64,000 nucleotides of DNA. Source: Maricaulis alexandrii. GTDB taxonomy: Bacteria > Pseudomonadota > Alphaproteobacteria > Caulobacterales > Maricaulaceae. Below, piece after piece: positions 44,069 through 53,931 of this stretch. Position numbers and translations under genes: made by a program. The notes beneath the pieces were generated by a model that saw only the letters and a list, made by a program, of their open reading frames with translations, did not search any database and was not told the DNA's origin. The DNA lies in NCBI RefSeq assembly GCF_005871165.1, contig NZ_SWKP01000003.1, positions 124,001-188,000 on the forward strand. The letters are read 5' to 3'. The first letter of the stretch is position 1. Every line of letters begins with the position of its first letter.

Positions 44069-46345
44069 ATGGGTGAGCATTTCGATCCCGATGGCGGGCA
44101 TATCGTCGAGGAGAAGTTCGATGAGGCGCTGTCCAAGCGCTATCTGGCCTATGCGCTCTCGACGATCACCCAGCGGGCCCTGCCGGATGCGCGCGATGGT
44201 CTGAAACCGGTCCACCGGCGTCTCATGTACGCCATGCGCGAGCTGAAGCTGAACCCGGATCAGGCGTTCAAGAAGTCGGCGCGTGTGGTCGGTGATGTGA
44301 TCGGTAAGTATCACCCCCATGGCGACCAGTCGGTCTATGAGGCGCTGGTGCGTCTCGCCCAGGATTTCGCCTCGCGCTATCCACTGGTCGAGGGGCAGGG
44401 TAATTTCGGCAATATCGACGGCGATAGCGCCGCCGCCATGCGATACACTGAAGCCCGCCTGACCAAGGCCGCCGAGCTGCTCCTGTCCGATATCGAACAC
44501 GGCACGGTGGATTTCGAGGAGACCTATGACGGGTCCGAGCGTGAGCCGCTGGTCCTGCCGGGCGCTTTCCCGAACCTTCTGGCCAATGGCTCCACCGGGA
44601 TTGCCGTGGGTATGGCGACCTCCATTCCGCCGCACAATGTCGCCGAGCTGTGTGCAGCGGCCACGGCGCTGATCGACAATCCGGAGACAGAGACCGACGC
44701 GCTCCTGAAGCATGTCCAGGGGCCGGACTTTCCCACGGGCGGCACGATCGTGGAGCCGCCGGAAGCCATCCGCGAAGCCTATCTCACCGGACGGGGCGGG
44801 TTCCGCGTTCGCGCCAAGTGGGAAAAGGAAGACCTCGGCCGCGGCACCTGGCAGGTCGTGATCACGGAGATCCCCTATCTCGTCCAGAAGTCCAAACTGG
44901 TCGAGCGCATCGCCCAGTTGATGGACGCCAAGAAACTGCCCCTGCTGGATGATGTCATGGACGAGTCCACCGAGGACATCCGTCTCGTCCTGGTGCCCAA
45001 GTCCAAGCTGGTCGATCCGGACATGCTGATGGAGAGCGTGTTCAAGCTGACCGATCTGGAAAGCCGGATCTCGCTGAACATGAATGTGCTCGACCCGACC
45101 GGCACGCCGCGGGTGATCGGGCTCAAGGAAGCGCTGGAAATCTGGCTGGAACACCGCCGCGAAGTGGCCGTGCGCCGGGCGCAAACGCGTCTGGCCAAGG
45201 TGGAAGACCGGTTGGAAGTCCTGGCCGGCTATCTCATCGTCTATGCCGATCTGGACGAGGTGATCCGCATCATTCGCTTCGAGGATGAGCCCAAGGCCAA
45301 GCTGATCGAGACCTTCTCCCTGTCCGAGCGCCAGGCCGAAGCCATTCTCAACATGCGCCTGCGCGCCTTGCGCAAGCTGGAAGAGCTGGAAATCCGCAAG
45401 GAGGACAAGTCCCTGCGTGCCGAACGCTCCGAGCTGAAGGCGCTGATCGGTTCCACCGAGAAGCAGTGGGAGAAGGTGCGCGGCGAAGTGGCCGAGGTCG
45501 GTGACTACTATGCCGAGACCACGCCGCTGGGTAAGCGCCGCTCCATCTTCGGTGAAGCGCCGGACATTGCCGGAGACGCGCCCATCGAAGCCTTTGTTGT
45601 CCGCGAGCCGATCACCGCCGTCCTGTCCGAGAAGGGCTGGGTGCGCGCGCTGAAGGGGCATATCAACGACGTCACCGAGCTGAAATTCAAGGAGGGTGAC
45701 CGCTCCGCCTTTGCCGTGAAGTGCGAGACGACGGACAAGCTCCTCATGTTCGCCACGGACGGGAAATTCTACACGCTGGAAGCCTCCAAGCTTCCCGGCG
45801 GGCGCGGCCATGGCGAGCCGGTACGCCTGCATGTCGACCTGCCCGATGATGCCGCGCCGATCGGCCTGTTCAAATATGATCCGGAACGCACGCTTCTGGT
45901 CGCCTCGACGGGGAATACCGGTTTCCGCATCCAGGAGAAGGATTGCGTCGCCATGAAGAAGGGCGGCAAGCAGATCCTCAATCTGGTCGAAGGCAGCGAG
46001 GCGCTGCTCTGCATTCCGGCCATGGGCGACACCTGCGCCGTGATCGGCGAGAACAAGAAACTGCTCGTCTTCCCGCTCGAGGAAATCCCGATGATGTCGC
46101 GCGGCAAGGGCGTGCGCCTTCTGGGCGGCAAGGGCGCCTTGCTGGCCGATGCCACGACCTTCTCGTCCGAGGAGGGGCTGACCTGGCTGGACGGTGCCGG
46201 ACGCCGTTTCAATCTGGACGACTGGCATTTGTGGACCGCCAAGCGGGCCCAGGCCGGCAAGATGGCCCCGCGGGGCTTCCCGCGCTCACTCCGCTTTGCC
46301 CCGCGCGGCTCGGAATTCCTCGCTTCACAGGCGAAAGCGGAATAG
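44069..46345 (+). CDS. parC: DNA topoisomerase IV subunit A
   Basis: 758 residues. Catalytic tyrosine Y126 in [11 protein letters not shown]-terminal [12 protein letters not shown] and the winged-helix region [18 protein letters not shown]. The position of E. coli Ser80 is Q87 here (E91 matches Glu84). The C-terminal domain (from about 510) has the degenerate blades of ParC and no GyrA box, which distinguishes it from GyrA. It decatenates daughter chromosomes with ParE. An open minus-strand frame over the gene is a codon-bias shadow. Confidence 0.95.
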   Translation: MGEHFDPDGGHIVEEKFDEALSKRYLAYALSTITQRALPDARDGLKPVHRRLMYAMRELKLNPDQAFKKSARVVGDVIGKYHPHGDQSVYEALVRLAQDFASRYPLVEGQGNFGNIDGDSAAAMRYTEARLTKAAELLLSDIEHGTVDFEETYDGSEREPLVLPGAFPNLLANGSTGIAVGMATSIPPHNVAELCAAATALIDNPETETDALLKHVQGPDFPTGGTIVEPPEAIREAYLTGRGGFRVRAKWEKEDLGRGTWQVVITEIPYLVQKSKLVERIAQLMDAKKLPLLDDVMDESTEDIRLVLVPKSKLVDPDMLMESVFKLTDLESRISLNMNVLDPTGTPRVIGLKEALEIWLEHRREVAVRRAQTRLAKVEDRLEVLAGYLIVYADLDEVIRIIRFEDEPKAKLIETFSLSERQAEAILNMRLRALRKLEELEIRKEDKSLRAERSELKALIGSTEKQWEKVRGEVAEVGDYYAETTPLGKRRSIFGEAPDIAGDAPIEAFVVREPITAVLSEKGWVRALKGHINDVTELKFKEGDRSAFAVKCETTDKLLMFATDGKFYTLEASKLPGGRGHGEPVRLHVDLPDDAAPIGLFKYDPERTLLVASTGNTGFRIQEKDCVAMKKGGKQILNLVEGSEALLCIPAMGDTCAVIGENKKLLVFPLEEIPMMSRGKGVRLLGGKGALLADATTFSSEEGLTWLDGAGRRFNLDDWHLWTAKRAQAGKMAPRGFPRSLRFAPRGSEFLASQAKAE

Positions 46346-46353
46346 GTAACACT

Positions 46354-46367
46354 CAACCAGTTGGTTG
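46354..46367. repeat. Short dyad before lemA
   Basis: CAACCA-gt-TGGTTG, perfect 6-base arms with a 2-base centre, lies 19 bases before the lemA start between parC and the ribosome binding site. Could be an operator or a small hairpin; nothing else supports a function. Confidence 0.3.
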
Positions 46368-46385
46368 CATCGACAGGAGTTTGTC

Positions 46386-46937
46386 ATGGACGCCGGACTT
46401 ATCGTTTTGATCTTGCTTATCGGCCTCGGCATTGTCCTGGTCGTCATCTACAACCGGCTGGTCGCCCTGCGGCAGACCTGTAACCAGGCCTGGGGCGATA
46501 TCGACGTCCAGCTGAAACAGCGCCATGACGTGGTGCCCAATCTCGTCGAGACCGTGAAGGGCTATGCCAAGCATGAGCAGGAGACGCTGGAGAACGTCAT
46601 CAAGGCGCGTCAGACCGCGATCGATGCGACGTCGGTGAAAGGCTTGGCCGAGGCCGAGAACATGCTCTCCGGCGCCCTGCGCCAGCTCTTCGCCCTTTCG
46701 GAGAGCTATCCGGACCTGAAAGCGAACGAAAACTTCCTTTCGCTGCAGAACGAGCTGGCCGATCTGGAGAACAAGATCGCTGCCGCCCGCCGCTTCTTCA
46801 ACAATGCGGTCAATGAGTACAACACCTCGCTGGAACAATTCCCCGCCGTGGTGATTGCCAACTCCTTCGGCTTCAAGTCGCGCGACTATTTCGAAGCCGG
46901 CGAGAGCGAACGCGGCGCCCCGAAAGTGCAGTTCTAG
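46386..46937 (+). CDS. lemA: LemA family protein
   Basis: 183 residues with one N-terminal membrane helix (about 5-25), then the helical LemA domain: NRLVALRQTCNQAWGDIDVQLKQR and DVVPNLVETVKGYAKHE, ending in FFNNAVNEYNTSLEQFP and ANSFGF. The start follows CAGGAG. LemA genes are very often paired with an M48 or HtpX-like protease as here; the pair acts at the inner membrane, but the exact role is not established. Confidence 0.93.
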   Translation: MDAGLIVLILLIGLGIVLVVIYNRLVALRQTCNQAWGDIDVQLKQRHDVVPNLVETVKGYAKHEQETLENVIKARQTAIDATSVKGLAEAENMLSGALRQLFALSESYPDLKANENFLSLQNELADLENKIAAARRFFNNAVNEYNTSLEQFPAVVIANSFGFKSRDYFEAGESERGAPKVQF

Positions 46938-46940
46938 GCC

Positions 46941-47960
46941 ATGTTCCTGGGCGCGACCGGACTTCGCTCCCATATCTGGAACAACAATCTCAAATCCGTC
47001 CTCCTGCTGGCCGGGTTTCCGGTCCTGCTGATCCTTCTGGGACTGGCGGTGACCTGGCTGATGGTGGGCATGGCAGACCCCTCTGCCGTTTCCGGCGGCA
47101 AGGGCGGCGCTGCGGCCGGGTTCTGGCAGGCCGAACTCCAGCGCCTGCCGATGATTGCCGCCTGGTCACTGGGTCTGGCCGGCATCTGGTTCGTGATTGC
47201 CTGGTTCGCCCACCAGGCCATGATCAATGCCGCCACCGGCGCGCGTCCGGTGACACGGAAACAGGAGACACGCGCCTACAACCTCCTGGAAAACCTGTGC
47301 ATCTCGCGCGGCATGACCATGCCGAAACTGGCTGTCATCGAGACACCGGCGCTCAATGCCTATGCCTCCGGCCTGCATGAGGGCCAGTACACGGTGACGC
47401 TGACGCGCGGCCTGATGGAACGGCTCGATGATGCGGAACTGGAAGCCGTCATCGCCCACGAGCTCTCCCATATCCGCCACAAGGATGTTCGCCTCCTGGT
47501 GATCGCGATCATCTTCGTTGGCATCATTTCCTTCGTGGCCGAGATCGTCTTTCGGCGGATTTTCTGGTTCGGCCTGCGTGCGGGTGGCGATCGGCGCTCT
47601 GGCGGCCGTTCGGGCGGTCTGGTGATTGTCGCGGCGATTGCCATCCTGGTCATCGCCTATGTCCTGGCCATCGCGATCCGCTTCTCCCTGTCACGCCGGC
47701 GCGAATACATGGCCGATGCGGGTGCAGTGGAACTGACCCATAATCCCGACGCCATGATTTCCGCCCTGCGCAAGATTTCCGGCCATGCCGATATCGAGGA
47801 CGCGCCGGACGAGGTCCGGGAAATGTTCATCGAAAACCCCAAACAGGGCTTCATGGGCGTTTTCGCTACCCATCCGCCGATCCCGAAACGGATCGAGATG
47901 CTGGTGAAATATGCCGGCGGGACGCCGTCGCTGGGCCGGAGCAGCGTGCCGGAGGTATGA
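46941..47960 (+). CDS. M48 family metalloprotease (HtpX-like), membrane-bound
   Basis: 339 residues. Two N-terminal helices (about 18-42, 70-93), then the zinc site IAHELSHIRH (H173, E174, H177) with the third ligand in SRRREYMADAGAVEL, and another pair of helices around 185-250. C-terminal FATHPPIPKRIEML is the usual M48 end. Starts 3 bases after lemA. HtpX-type proteases degrade misfolded membrane proteins; partner LemA may recruit substrates. Confidence 0.9.
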   Translation: MFLGATGLRSHIWNNNLKSVLLLAGFPVLLILLGLAVTWLMVGMADPSAVSGGKGGAAAGFWQAELQRLPMIAAWSLGLAGIWFVIAWFAHQAMINAATGARPVTRKQETRAYNLLENLCISRGMTMPKLAVIETPALNAYASGLHEGQYTVTLTRGLMERLDDAELEAVIAHELSHIRHKDVRLLVIAIIFVGIISFVAEIVFRRIFWFGLRAGGDRRSGGRSGGLVIVAAIAILVIAYVLAIAIRFSLSRRREYMADAGAVELTHNPDAMISALRKISGHADIEDAPDEVREMFIENPKQGFMGVFATHPPIPKRIEMLVKYAGGTPSLGRSSVPEV

Positions 47961-47961
47961 G

Positions 47962-48792
47962 ATGAAACAAGGCTGGAAGACCTGGGCTTGTGCGGCCCTG
48001 GCGGGACTGACCGTCACAGCCTGTTCCACACCCGGTTATCGCACACTCAATCCCAGCTGCGTGGAGCCTTTCCCCGACGCGAAATACAATCGGGACGGCC
48101 ACCAGGACACGACCTATATCGTGGCTGTCATGGCCGGGCGGTCGCCGCGGGAGGCGGCACTCCTGTCTTTCTACAATGAGGCCGCGGATGATCTGGCCTG
48201 GCGCTTTGCGGCGCCGCAGGTGAGTGTCTGGGCGAGTTTCGGCGGCTGGACCTACCGGCACCGCATTGTCGGGGTGCTGCATTCCCTGCATGGCGGTGGA
48301 CCGGAGGCTGTAGACCAGCGCCGCCGGGACCTCGCGCGCGCCCTGTCAGGCCGCCCGGTCGGGGCGCATGACACGGTCTGGCAGAGCGGGCTGATCATCC
48401 ACGCGCTGGGCGACAGTTTCGCGCATACCCGGGGCGAATACGGGCAGGGCGAGGCCTATGGCGAGCTCTATGGCCATCTGCTTGATGGGCATGCACCGGA
48501 CTATGTCGCGATGCGACCGGCGGTCTATCAGGCCTATATCGAGCATTTGTACGAAGCGCTGGCGGTGCCGGGGTCCGAGGACCGGGCGGCGTTCGAGGCT
48601 TTTGCGGGGCGCATGAATGACTTGCCGGCCGGCGTCGACCATATCGCCCTGCATGCGGAGGCGATCCGGGCCGCGCGCGGTGATGTCGCCCCGGCACCGC
48701 GCCTGGATTGCGATGCCCTGGCCGGGCGTTTGACCCTGCGAGAGGTCAGCCGGTTCCTGCGCGAGCTGGAAGCCGGGTTCCGGCCCGATTGA
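47962..48792 (+). CDS. Lipoprotein of unknown function with a GDSFAHT motif
   Basis: 276 residues. Lipobox TVTAC (C21). The central part has LIIHALGDSFAHTRGEYGQGEAYGE and other histidines (HRIVGVLHSLHGG, DHIALHAEA); the helix-with-His/Asp pattern HALGDSFAHT recalls zinc-dependent phospholipase C/DUF6765-type proteins, so a metal-dependent hydrolase is possible. It starts 1 base after the M48 stop behind GGAGG and so belongs to the lemA operon. Substrate unknown. Confidence 0.75.
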   Translation: MKQGWKTWACAALAGLTVTACSTPGYRTLNPSCVEPFPDAKYNRDGHQDTTYIVAVMAGRSPREAALLSFYNEAADDLAWRFAAPQVSVWASFGGWTYRHRIVGVLHSLHGGGPEAVDQRRRDLARALSGRPVGAHDTVWQSGLIIHALGDSFAHTRGEYGQGEAYGELYGHLLDGHAPDYVAMRPAVYQAYIEHLYEALAVPGSEDRAAFEAFAGRMNDLPAGVDHIALHAEAIRAARGDVAPAPRLDCDALAGRLTLREVSRFLRELEAGFRPD

Positions 48793-48796
48793 GCGC

Positions 48797-49207
48797 CTAG
48801 CGTCCCGGCAGGGGGCCGAATTGCAGGATCAGCCAGCCGGCGACCGCTTGCAGACCGAAGCTGATATAGCCGGTCGGCAGGGTGAATTCCGGATTGCCGA
48901 TGATCAGGATCCAGCCGGAGACGTGCAGCATCACATCCAGGATGAAGGCGGGCAGGAACCAGTCCGGCTTCCGCCACAGGAAGACCAGGCCGGCCAGCAG
49001 GACGCCGATGCGCAGGATGGGCGCGATGCGGGACCAGTTTGGCGTCAGCTCGTAGAGCCTGACGGAGCGGTCGGCATTCAGGGTGAGGTCGGGGCGGCCG
49101 ATTTCGATCAGCAGGATCTGGATCGAAAAGAAGAGGGGAATGACCAGCAGGGCGCACACCATGCCGGTGAGAATCCAGACTGGCGGTTGTCGGGCCGGAT
49201 CGGCCAT
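48797..49207 (-). CDS. Membrane protein, unknown
   Basis: 136 residues with four predicted helices and a conserved-looking Trp-Lys-Pro-Asp-Trp turn (LWRKPDWFL). No family recognised. The start ATG has GGGGA eight bases upstream; a TTG two codons earlier is unlikely. Its stop lies 4 bases from the convergent lipoprotein gene. Confidence 0.65.
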   Translation of the reverse strand: MADPARQPPVWILTGMVCALLVIPLFFSIQILLIEIGRPDLTLNADRSVRLYELTPNWSRIAPILRIGVLLAGLVFLWRKPDWFLPAFILDVMLHVSGWILIIGNPEFTLPTGYISFGLQAVAGWLILQFGPLPGR

Positions 49208-49276
49208 TCGCAAAATCCCCAGACGTCCGTAAGCCGACCCTAGAGGTTTTGCCGTCCGGCTTAAAGCCGCAGCGGG

Positions 49277-50383
49277 TCAGCCTTCGGATGACGGTGTCTC
49301 GTCCGCATCGTCATCCTCCTCTTCCAGAAGCCCCGCATAGGTCTCGCGGAAGAGGTACCAGACCGAGCTGAACAGCGCGGCGATGACGGGGCCGAGAATG
49401 ATGCCCACAGCACCGAACAGGGTAAGCCCGCCCAGGGTGGAGATCAGCACCATGAGGTCGGACATTTTCGCGTCCTTGCCGACCAGGATGGGGCGCAGGA
49501 TGTTGTCGGACGTACCGACGAAGACGGCGCCCCAGATGACCAGGCCGGCGCCGGGAATGTACTGCCCCGTCCCGATCAGCCACGCGGCGGCCGGAATCCA
49601 GATCAGCGGCGGGCCGATCATCGGGATGATGGACAGGAGAGCCGCGATCGCGGCCCAGAAAATCGCGCCGGGCACGCCGGCCACGAACAGGCCGATACCG
49701 GTCAGCACACCCTGGACAATGGCGATCAGGAAGGAGCCCTTCACCGTGGCGCGGATGGTCGACAGGGCGCGTTCGGCGAGCAGGTCGCGGCCTTCCTTCG
49801 TCATCGGCAGGAGGGAGACGGCAGATCGACCCAGGGACTGGCCGGACATCAGGAAATAATAGAGCGCATAGATGAGGATGAAGGTGTTCAGCGTGGCGAT
49901 CAGGAAACCGCCCGTGCCCGCGCGCAAGGAGTTCACAAGGATGCGGCCCACCGTGCCGGCCAGATTGCCCAGCTGGGCCGCCACGCTGGCCTGGTATTCG
50001 ATCAGCTCGTCGCGGAAGGGCAGCCAGTCGGGCAGGCCGGTCAGACCGTCCTGACGGATCCGGCTGACCTGTTCCTGCACCCAGGGTGAGACCATTTGCG
50101 TGACTTCAATGGCCTGGTCGGCGACGACGCCCAGCAGGATGGTGGCAGGAATGACAAAGGCGAGGACCGACACGGCAACCAGAAGGCCGGCTGCCAGTCC
50201 ACGGCGGTCTCCGAACAGTTTGGCCAGCCAGGCATGGGGCGGGGCCAGGAAGAGTGCCAGCACGCCGGCCAGGAAGAGCGCAGCCAGATAGTCCCGGATC
50301 ATCCAGACGAAGAGGCCGGAGATGATCAGGGCCAGCGCCGCGATAAAGGCGCGTTGGAGCTCGATCTTGCGGTGCGGACTCAT
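49277..50383 (-). CDS. AI-2E family transporter (permease-like)
   Basis: 368 residues with eight predicted helices in the AI-2E (PerM/TqsA) layout: two N-terminal pairs, a long amphipathic section (90-160), then SLLSIIPMIGPPLIWIPAAAW and the GLTLFGAVGIILGPVIAAL signature. The acidic C-tail (EEEDDDADE) is unusual. Members export autoinducer-2, act as Na+/H+ antiporters or have other roles, so substrate is open. Starts 3 bases after dctM, so it is the last gene of the TRAP operon. Confidence 0.85.
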   Translation of the reverse strand: MSPHRKIELQRAFIAALALIISGLFVWMIRDYLAALFLAGVLALFLAPPHAWLAKLFGDRRGLAAGLLVAVSVLAFVIPATILLGVVADQAIEVTQMVSPWVQEQVSRIRQDGLTGLPDWLPFRDELIEYQASVAAQLGNLAGTVGRILVNSLRAGTGGFLIATLNTFILIYALYYFLMSGQSLGRSAVSLLPMTKEGRDLLAERALSTIRATVKGSFLIAIVQGVLTGIGLFVAGVPGAIFWAAIAALLSIIPMIGPPLIWIPAAAWLIGTGQYIPGAGLVIWGAVFVGTSDNILRPILVGKDAKMSDLMVLISTLGGLTLFGAVGIILGPVIAALFSSVWYLFRETYAGLLEEEDDDADETPSSEG

Positions 50384-50386
50384 GAC

Positions 50387-51982
50387 TCAATCATAGAGCA
50401 TGTTCGGCAGGCCCGTGGCCAGCCAGGGCAGGGCGGCGACGGCCAGAATGGCCAGGATCTGGATGATCACGAAGGGAATGGCGCCGCGATAGATATCCAT
50501 CGTCTTCACGCTCTTGGGGGCGACCCCGCGCAGGTAGAAGAGGGCAAATCCGAAGGGCGGGGTCAGGAAGCTGGTCTGGAGATTCATCGCCATCAGCACG
50601 CCCAGCCAGACCGGATCCACGCCCATCATCAGGAGGATGGGCGCGACGATCGGCACCACCACGAAGGTGATCTCGATGAAGTCCAGGAAGAAACCGAGAA
50701 TGAACATGACCAGCATGACCACGGCCAGCGCTCCGAACACGCCGCCGGGGACGGACTGGAGCGCATGGGCGACCGTGTCATCCCCGCCCAGCTCCCGGAA
50801 GATGAGCGAGAAGAGCGACGCGCCGATCAGGATCACGAAGACCATGGCGGAAATGGTTGCCGTGGAGGACATGACCTCGTCGAGCACGCCGGAGCGCTTC
50901 AGCCGGATCAGGCTGAGCCCGGCACCGGCCAGGGTGATAAGGCAAAGCAGGCTTGCCGCGGCCATGCCGGGCAGTCCGAGATCGCTGACGAAATAGCGCT
51001 CGCCTGTCACCAGGTTGGGAATGATCACCAGCGCGATTAGGGCCACCAGTGAGAACAGGCCGGCATAGGCGAGCAGTTGTCCGCGCGCGGGATTGCTGTC
51101 GGATCCGGCATTGCGGGCGCCGGCGATGAAGGTCGCGCCGACGGCGCCGACCCCGGCCGCTTCGGTCGGCGTGGCCAGTCCGGCCAGGATGGAGCCGAGC
51201 ACGGCGATGATCAGGGCGAGCGGCGGGACCAGGGCATGCAGGATGGCCCCCCAATCGGCCTTGAGCTCGTTGCGCGGCGTGGCGGGGGCGCTCTCCGGTT
51301 TCCAGATCGCCATGACGATCTGGTAGGCGATGTAGAGACCGACCAGGAGCAGGCCCGGGATCAGGGCGCCGGCGAAAAGATCGCCCACGGAGACAATGTC
51401 GGGCGAGAAAATGCCTTGGGCGCGCTGGGCCTCCTGATAGGCGTTGGAAATCTGGTCCCCCAGCAGAACCAGGACGATGGAGGGCGGAATGATCTGTCCC
51501 AGCGTGCCGGAGGCCGCAATCGAGCCGGCGGCCAGGGCCGGGTCATAGCCGCGCTTGAGCATGGTGGGCAGGGACAGGAGGCCCATGGTCACCACGGTCG
51601 CGCCGACAATGCCGGTGGAGGCAGCCAAGAGGGCGCCGACGACCACGACAGAGATTCCCAGACCGCCGCGCAGGGAGCCGAAAAGGGCGCCCATGGCTTC
51701 CAGCAACTCCTCGGCAATCTTGGACTTTTCCAGCATCACGCCCATGAAGACGAAGAGCGGGACCGCGACCAGGATGGAGCGGTCCATCTCCATCAGATTG
51801 CCGTAGATGCGCTGCGGGAAGGCGCGGAAATGGATCGGGTCGAACAGGTTCAGACCGATACCGATCAGCGCGAAGACGAGGGCCACGCCGGCGAGGGTGA
51901 AGGCGACCGGATAGCCGCGCAGCAGCGCCGCGAAGGCGGCGATGAACATGAGGAAGGGCAGGAGTTCGATGAACAGGGTCAT
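50387..51982 (-). CDS. dctM: TRAP transporter large permease (DctM type)
   Basis: 531 residues with about 12-14 helices. The N-terminal GYPVAFTLAGVALVFALIG and LVAVPLFVFMGVMLEKS are classic DctM motifs; ...TPTEAAGVGAVGATF and ITFVVVPIVAPILL follow. It is longer than E. coli-type DctM (about 430) by an insert of roughly 95 residues (about 230-370) between helices. Forms the channel of a Na+-driven carboxylate importer with DctQ and DctP. Confidence 0.92.
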   Translation of the reverse strand: MTLFIELLPFLMFIAAFAALLRGYPVAFTLAGVALVFALIGIGLNLFDPIHFRAFPQRIYGNLMEMDRSILVAVPLFVFMGVMLEKSKIAEELLEAMGALFGSLRGGLGISVVVVGALLAASTGIVGATVVTMGLLSLPTMLKRGYDPALAAGSIAASGTLGQIIPPSIVLVLLGDQISNAYQEAQRAQGIFSPDIVSVGDLFAGALIPGLLLVGLYIAYQIVMAIWKPESAPATPRNELKADWGAILHALVPPLALIIAVLGSILAGLATPTEAAGVGAVGATFIAGARNAGSDSNPARGQLLAYAGLFSLVALIALVIIPNLVTGERYFVSDLGLPGMAAASLLCLITLAGAGLSLIRLKRSGVLDEVMSSTATISAMVFVILIGASLFSLIFRELGGDDTVAHALQSVPGGVFGALAVVMLVMFILGFFLDFIEITFVVVPIVAPILLMMGVDPVWLGVLMAMNLQTSFLTPPFGFALFYLRGVAPKSVKTMDIYRGAIPFVIIQILAILAVAALPWLATGLPNMLYD

Positions 51983-51984
51983 GC

Positions 51985-52764
51985 TCAGACGTCCGCCTCC
52001 AGCGAGGCCGGAAGCTCCGGCGTCTTCTGGTCGGCCAGGGTCATGGCAGCGCGCGCAGCCATGGCGACCCCCTGGATGATCATCAGGATGGCGAACAGGG
52101 GAATGGAGGTTTTCAGAAGGAAAACAAAGGGCAAGCCGTCACTCTCGCGGGATCGCTCGAGGATGCGCCAGGCCGAGGCCATGTATCCGGTGGAGGACCA
52201 GAGGATGAGGGCACTCATCGGGATGAGGGCGAGATAGGTGCCGAACAGATCGATCCAGGCCTTCGCCTTGTCGGAGGCCTTGGAATAGAAGACATCGACC
52301 CGGACATGACCGCCACTGAGCAGGGCGGAGGCCGAGGCGAGCAGGAAAAGCAGGGCGTGCATGTAGATCACGCTCTCCTGCAGCTTGGTCGAGGCGAAGC
52401 CGAAGACATAGCGCTGGACCACGATCAGGGCGGTGACCACGACCAGGCCGAGGGCGAACCAGCGCGCGGCGCCGCCGATGGACCGGGTGACCGTCTCTAT
52501 CAGCCGGATAAGCCGCTCATGCAGGGTCCAGACAAGACCGCGCATTTTAATGAAACGGCCGAGAATTCCGGTGATCAGGGGCAGGAAGACGAGAGGCGCC
52601 AGGACCAGGCCGATGCGTCCGGCCCAGAGGCCGATCATGTGGGCGATGCCGGGCAGGTTCTCCTGCGACCAGCCGGCCACACCCCCGCCCGTGATCCCGT
52701 CGAGCAGGACGAGGACCAGAGAGAGACCGAGACAGGCCAGGATCAGGCGATCGCCGTCACGCAT
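51985..52764 (-). CDS. dctQ: TRAP transporter small permease (DctQ type), long form
   Basis: 259 residues, longer than the usual 160-200. The core DctQ domain is residues about 85-235: RYVFGFASTKLQESVIYMHALLF, SGGHVRVDVFY and four helices. The first 80 residues add two extra helices, a form seen in TRAP systems that carry TakP/mannitol-type binding proteins. The start lies 3 bases after dctP, so the operon dctP-dctQ-dctM is tightly spaced. Confidence 0.88.
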   Translation of the reverse strand: MRDGDRLILACLGLSLVLVLLDGITGGGVAGWSQENLPGIAHMIGLWAGRIGLVLAPLVFLPLITGILGRFIKMRGLVWTLHERLIRLIETVTRSIGGAARWFALGLVVVTALIVVQRYVFGFASTKLQESVIYMHALLFLLASASALLSGGHVRVDVFYSKASDKAKAWIDLFGTYLALIPMSALILWSSTGYMASAWRILERSRESDGLPFVFLLKTSIPLFAILMIIQGVAMAARAAMTLADQKTPELPASLEADV

Positions 52765-52767
52765 CGT

Positions 52768-53886
52768 CTAGCGACCGAGCACGCGTTCGCGTTGGGCCAT
52801 GTAGGGGAGTTCGGAAATCCGGCCCCAGCCGCGCATCTTGTTGCGGGCATCGAGATAGCTCTCATAGACCTGCTGCGTGAACGGATCGGCATTGCCGGTA
52901 TCGGCGACGACCTGTTCGGAAATCTCGCCGATTCGGGTCCAGATCTCGTCGGAGAACTGGCGCAGTTCGACGCCATGCTCGTTGACGAGGACATCGAGGG
53001 CCAGACCGTTCTGGTACTGGAATTCGGCCAGGGAGAGATTGTTCGCCGTGCGGCAGGCCGAGGCGATGATCGCCTTGTGATCGTCGGCCAGGCCGTCCCA
53101 GACGCCGCGATTGATGCCGACGCCGAGGCAGGAGCCCGGCTCGTGGAAGCCCGGACCGTAATAGAAGGGGGCCTCGCGGTAGAAGCCGAAGGCGAGGTCA
53201 TTCCAGGGACCGACCCATTCGGTGGCGTCGATCGTGCCGTTCTGCAGGGCCGGATAGATCTCGCCGCCGGAGAGGGTGACGGCCGCGCCGCCGAGCTCGC
53301 GCAGGACATTGCCGCCCAGGCCCGGAATGCGCATGCGCAGGCCTTGGAAATCGTCCAGCGTGTTGATCTCGCGCTTGAACCAGCCGCCCATCTGGTGGCC
53401 GGAATTGCCCGCCTGGAAGGGTTTGATGTTGAACTGGCCGGACAGTTCGTCCCACAGGGCCTGGCCGCCGCCATATTCCACCCAGCCCATGATCTCATAG
53501 GCGGTCATGCCCATCGGCACGGCGGTGAAGAAGTTGAAGGCCGGCGATTTGCCCTGCCAGTAATACTCGGCGCCATGATACATGTCCGCCGTGCCTTCGG
53601 AGACCGCGTCAAAGGCTTCGAAGGCGCTGACGATCTCGCCGGCGGCATAGACGCGCACTTCCAGCGAACCGCCGGACATGCGGTTGATATAGTCGGCGAC
53701 ATTGTTGGCGGCGGTTCCCAGGCCCGGGAAATTGGCCGGCCAGGTCGTCACCATGCGCAGGCGGGTGACGCCGCGATTGACGGCCGGCGCGGCCGGGCCG
53801 CTGCTCTCCTGACCGGTCTCGCCGCAAGCGGTCGCAACGGTGGCGGCAGCGATGGCACCACCGCTGATGAATGTACGTCGATCCAT
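52768..53886 (-). CDS. dctP: TRAP transporter substrate-binding protein (DctP/TakP-like)
   Basis: 372 residues. The N-terminus has a twin-arginine signal (DRRTFISGG) and also a lipobox (TVATAC, C21), so it is probably a Tat-exported lipoprotein. The mature part has RMRIPGLGGNVLRELGG, ALQNGTIDATEWVGP and YEPGSCLGVGIN-like segments of the 2-oxo acid (TakP) branch, whose Arg (here in MRIPG) binds the substrate carboxylate. Specificity is inferred to be 2-oxo acids or similar carboxylates. First gene of the TRAP operon. Confidence 0.9.
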   Translation of the reverse strand: MDRRTFISGGAIAAATVATACGETGQESSGPAAPAVNRGVTRLRMVTTWPANFPGLGTAANNVADYINRMSGGSLEVRVYAAGEIVSAFEAFDAVSEGTADMYHGAEYYWQGKSPAFNFFTAVPMGMTAYEIMGWVEYGGGQALWDELSGQFNIKPFQAGNSGHQMGGWFKREINTLDDFQGLRMRIPGLGGNVLRELGGAAVTLSGGEIYPALQNGTIDATEWVGPWNDLAFGFYREAPFYYGPGFHEPGSCLGVGINRGVWDGLADDHKAIIASACRTANNLSLAEFQYQNGLALDVLVNEHGVELRQFSDEIWTRIGEISEQVVADTGNADPFTQQVYESYLDARNKMRGWGRISELPYMAQRERVLGR

Positions 53887-53931
53887 GTCTGTCTCCCCCG
53901 GGGAACGGCTCCTGACCCCTCAGGCCGTGCC

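Noticed and set aside
43991-46228. A 745-codon minus-strand frame over parC
   Set aside because: ParC with its catalytic tyrosine is on the other strand; the antisense frame has no recognisable domain.
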